From assembly GCA_029834535.1 (NCBI GenBank), contig JAQMWT010000664.1, forward strand, positions 62,001-126,000: a DNA stretch of 64,000 nt, read 5' to 3'. This document shows positions 61,930 through 64,000 of the stretch, in pieces (the stretch's first letter is position 1; every line of letters begins with the position of its first letter). A program made the translations under genes and the position numbers. Source of the stretch: Chrysophaeum taylorii (Eukaryota; Sar; Pelagophyceae; Pelagomonadales; Pelagomonadaceae). The notes beneath the pieces were generated by a model. The model had not been told where the DNA came from and ran no database searches. It worked only from the letters and a program-made list of their open reading frames with translations.

Positions 61930-63680
61930 AAAGGATATAAGAGGCCAGGTCGATAGCGTCGTTATTCTCCTCCGAAATCTCGTGGTGCTTGGAGATGAGC
62001 TTGGTGTTGGCGTACTTCTCTCGTGCCCATTCCATGAACTCCCGATAGATTAATTTATTAATTAATGCGGAGGAGGACTGTCCGCATCTCAGATATATAT
62101 CTCAGAGCCTAGGCAAGTGCTCTTTTCGTCCATGACAACAGTATTTTCAGCGGAAAAAAATGACGCGCTCGCAAACGCTTTCGGCCGGTATATGCTATAT
62201 CCCGATAGCACCGCGCGAGGCACGGGCGAGTTTGGGAAACAAGCCCATGTCGGGGTTCTGCTCCGCACGTTGGTAGAGCTTGCCGACGTGTAGTGGAAGG
62301 AGATCATCAACAACGTCAAGAGGCTGGGTACAGTCTTTGAGCTCCGCCGGAAACTCCTGCTTCCATTTGATCTGGCTCGCGAACCTGATCCATCGGCGGG
62401 GGTAACGCCTCGCCAAAGTCCACAGCCGGCTCTTCCTTCCTCCGCTGGTGTCGGCGTCGGCTCCGGATCCGCCATCTCCAACGTATCGCCCCACAACCCC
62501 AAATTTCACATGCCGCCATATTATCCACGGCCGCACCCGCGCAAGTGTCCATGCCGCCGCCATCGGCAGCAACAAGAGTCTCGTCAGCAGCACCAGCAGC
62601 AGCAACACCAGCATCCTTTTTTTTTGCGGAGACGTCGCCGCAGCTGCAGCTTTCTGCTCGAGCCGCTGGGCAGCATGGATATATTGTTGCCATACTCGAC
62701 ATACAGCTTCTTTTTCAGGAGGGGAATGGCTTTGGGCTTATCCTCCTCAGAGATATGATGCTGATGGTGCGGAAGTCGAGCAGAGCAGCAATGAGGTCGC
62801 GATCGGATCTCTGATTGTACTTCAAGAAAGGAATGATCGACTCGCCCTTGTTCCCGCAGTAGCGTCGCTGAGCTTCGAGGATGGCGCGCCTGTATGGCAC
62901 TCCTTGCCGGTTTGGGTGAAAAAATCATCGATGGCCTTGATGCGACGAGGGAGCGTGCGGCCCGCGGTGTCGCCCTCGTAATCGATGAGCGAGAAACTAT
63001 CCGCTCCCAGCTTGGTGATCATCTGGGGCTCGCGCTCGAGACCGCGCCCATAAAGAGGCCCTCATAGTTGGACGAGCTTTTCGGCGGCGTCGGTGATATG
63101 CGTGATGGCCTCGAACTCCGCCATCGTCTCGAAGTCCTCTTCGTTGACCGCCCAATCGATTTTTTTTCTTGTGTTGGACCGCGTAGATGTGGAGGGCTTT
63201 CGTCAATTGGAGCATAGAGCGCAGGAGAGCGTGGCGCGCAGAGACGCGGGTGCCGTTCAGGTCGAGCTTGGGCTCGATGCGAGGGCAGCGGGTGAGCTTG
63301 CGCAGTTTGTTAAAAGAGAGCGTCCGTGCGATCGGTCTCGCAGGAGAAGTGCTTACTTCGCGATGTCGTGAGCCAACTGCATGATAGCCTGGCCCTCGGG
63401 GAAAAAAAAGGGTTGATGATCTTCTTGTTTTTTGACCGCGTCAGATCTCCGATCCTCAGGATCGCGAGATCTTGCTCGCCTCGTGCATGTCGCAGACGTC
63501 GCCCACCAAGTTTTTTACTTCTTCGGCGACGCCCAACGCAGCCTGGTCGGAGGTTCGACGTTCGCGACGGCGGTTCTGTACGAAACGGAACCCGTGATGT
63601 TGATGTGAATCTCCTCGAGAGCGCGCGCGCGCCGTTGTCTGCTTCGTCACCGTTCGGAACCCCAAACAGACGACGAGGTT
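61930..63680 (-). pseudogene. hAT transposase relic (third copy)
   Basis: The minus strand, read from high to low coordinates, gives 'EEVKNLVGDVCDMHEASKI' (~63,510), 'PKLDLNGTRVSARHALLRSM' (~63,270), 'TMAEFEAITHITDAAEKL' (~63,110), 'DRDLIAALLDFRTI' (~62,800), 'VGKLYQRAEQNPDMG' (~62,275) and 'FFSAENTVVMDEKST' (~62,140), the last being the C-terminal dimerisation block. It continues towards 61,930 with 'KLIYREFMEWAREKY'. Blocks correspond one to one with the plus-strand relic at 24.5-27 kb. Multiple frameshifts; dead copy. 63,681-64,000 shows nothing I recognise. Confidence 0.65.
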
Positions 63681-64000
63681 GCGATCCCACTCCTTTGGAA
63701 TAAACTAGATACCGACAGCGACACGGTTCTTGTGGTGGTCCTTGAGTGTGCCGCCGCCGTCATATGTGTCGACTGCACGAAGGGGTTTCCCTCGGCGGCT
63801 CCGACTTGGACCCCTGTCCGCGAGGAGGCGCTTAACGTGGCTCCCGAAGGCGCCGCTCTCCTCCCCGGGCGGGCGCGTTATCCCGATACTCGTGCTCCGG
63901 TGTGTAATGTACGGCGTCGCGTCCTATTCCTCCTCATCCTCCTCCGATTCCGTTATCGCCGACGACGACGTCACGTAAAATCCTGAAAAAAAGTGTCATT

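Noticed and set aside
1-64000. tRNA, rRNA or riboswitch genes
   Set aside because: No convincing tRNA box pairs, rRNA cores or aptamer folds noticed by eye; a covariance-model search would settle this.

Overview
This window looks like nuclear DNA from a repeat-rich protist, probably an alga or a related alveolate or stramenopile. The evidence is: Ty1/copia, hAT and Helitron relics; many tetranucleotide microsatellites; long gene-poor stretches; and a RAP-domain protein built from 37-residue 'ANTAWAF' repeats, a type known from dinoflagellates, apicomplexans and several algae. A copia-class element carrying a C5-cytosine methyltransferase has a published precedent in dinoflagellates (Symbiodinium), which fits but does not prove that origin. 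I see no prokaryotic operons, tRNA, rRNA or CRISPR.

Layout. 1-5.0 kb: a copia relic (A) split by a 5'-truncated copia copy (B). 5.1-8.3 kb: Helitron Rep (minus) and Helitron helicase (plus) relics. 8.4-10.1 kb: a hAT transposase relic with four in-frame 117-bp repeats. 10.1-13.2 kb: a GC-rich mosaic of repeated cassettes with a ~640-bp inverted repeat and a G-tract island. 13.3-15.3 kb: two copies of a 'Helitron helicase tail + minisatellite' cassette. 15.5-18.2 kb: an intact RAP-domain gene. 18.2-29.6 kb: microsatellites, a hAT N-terminal fragment, a possible DDE transposase remnant and a decayed full-length hAT. 29.7-36.7 kb: an inverted copy of the 13.3-18.2 kb block (RAP pseudogene, minisatellite, Helitron tail), opened by a copia insertion (C) with very short LTRs and a 5-bp target duplication. 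37.2-39.8 kb: a small unknown ORF and a Crinkler-like nuclease-kinase gene. 41.3-46.0 kb: copia element D with short LTRs. 46.3-56.9 kb, minus strand: element E. 57-61.9 kb: nothing recognised. 61.9-63.7 kb, minus strand: a third hAT transposase relic.

The most notable locus is element E, a copia-order polyprotein (Gag-like, protease, integrase, RT, RNase H) with a complete C5-cytosine DNA methyltransferase domain (motifs I-X) between protease and integrase. A UGA followed by CUA separates protease from methyltransferase. A short motif, [T/D]-x-SLNY, encoded by a nearly identical DNA block, recurs five times in the locally correct frame, at or near the expected domain borders. It looks like a set of self-processing sites for the element's own aspartic protease. 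The copy has several frameshifts, so it is a relic or carries sequence errors.

Other genes that look alive are the RAP protein (organellar RNA metabolism by family) and the Crinkler-like protein (PD-(D/E)xK nuclease fold plus kinase-like domain). Almost everything else is mobile DNA at various stages of decay. Intron positions cannot be determined from the sequence alone.
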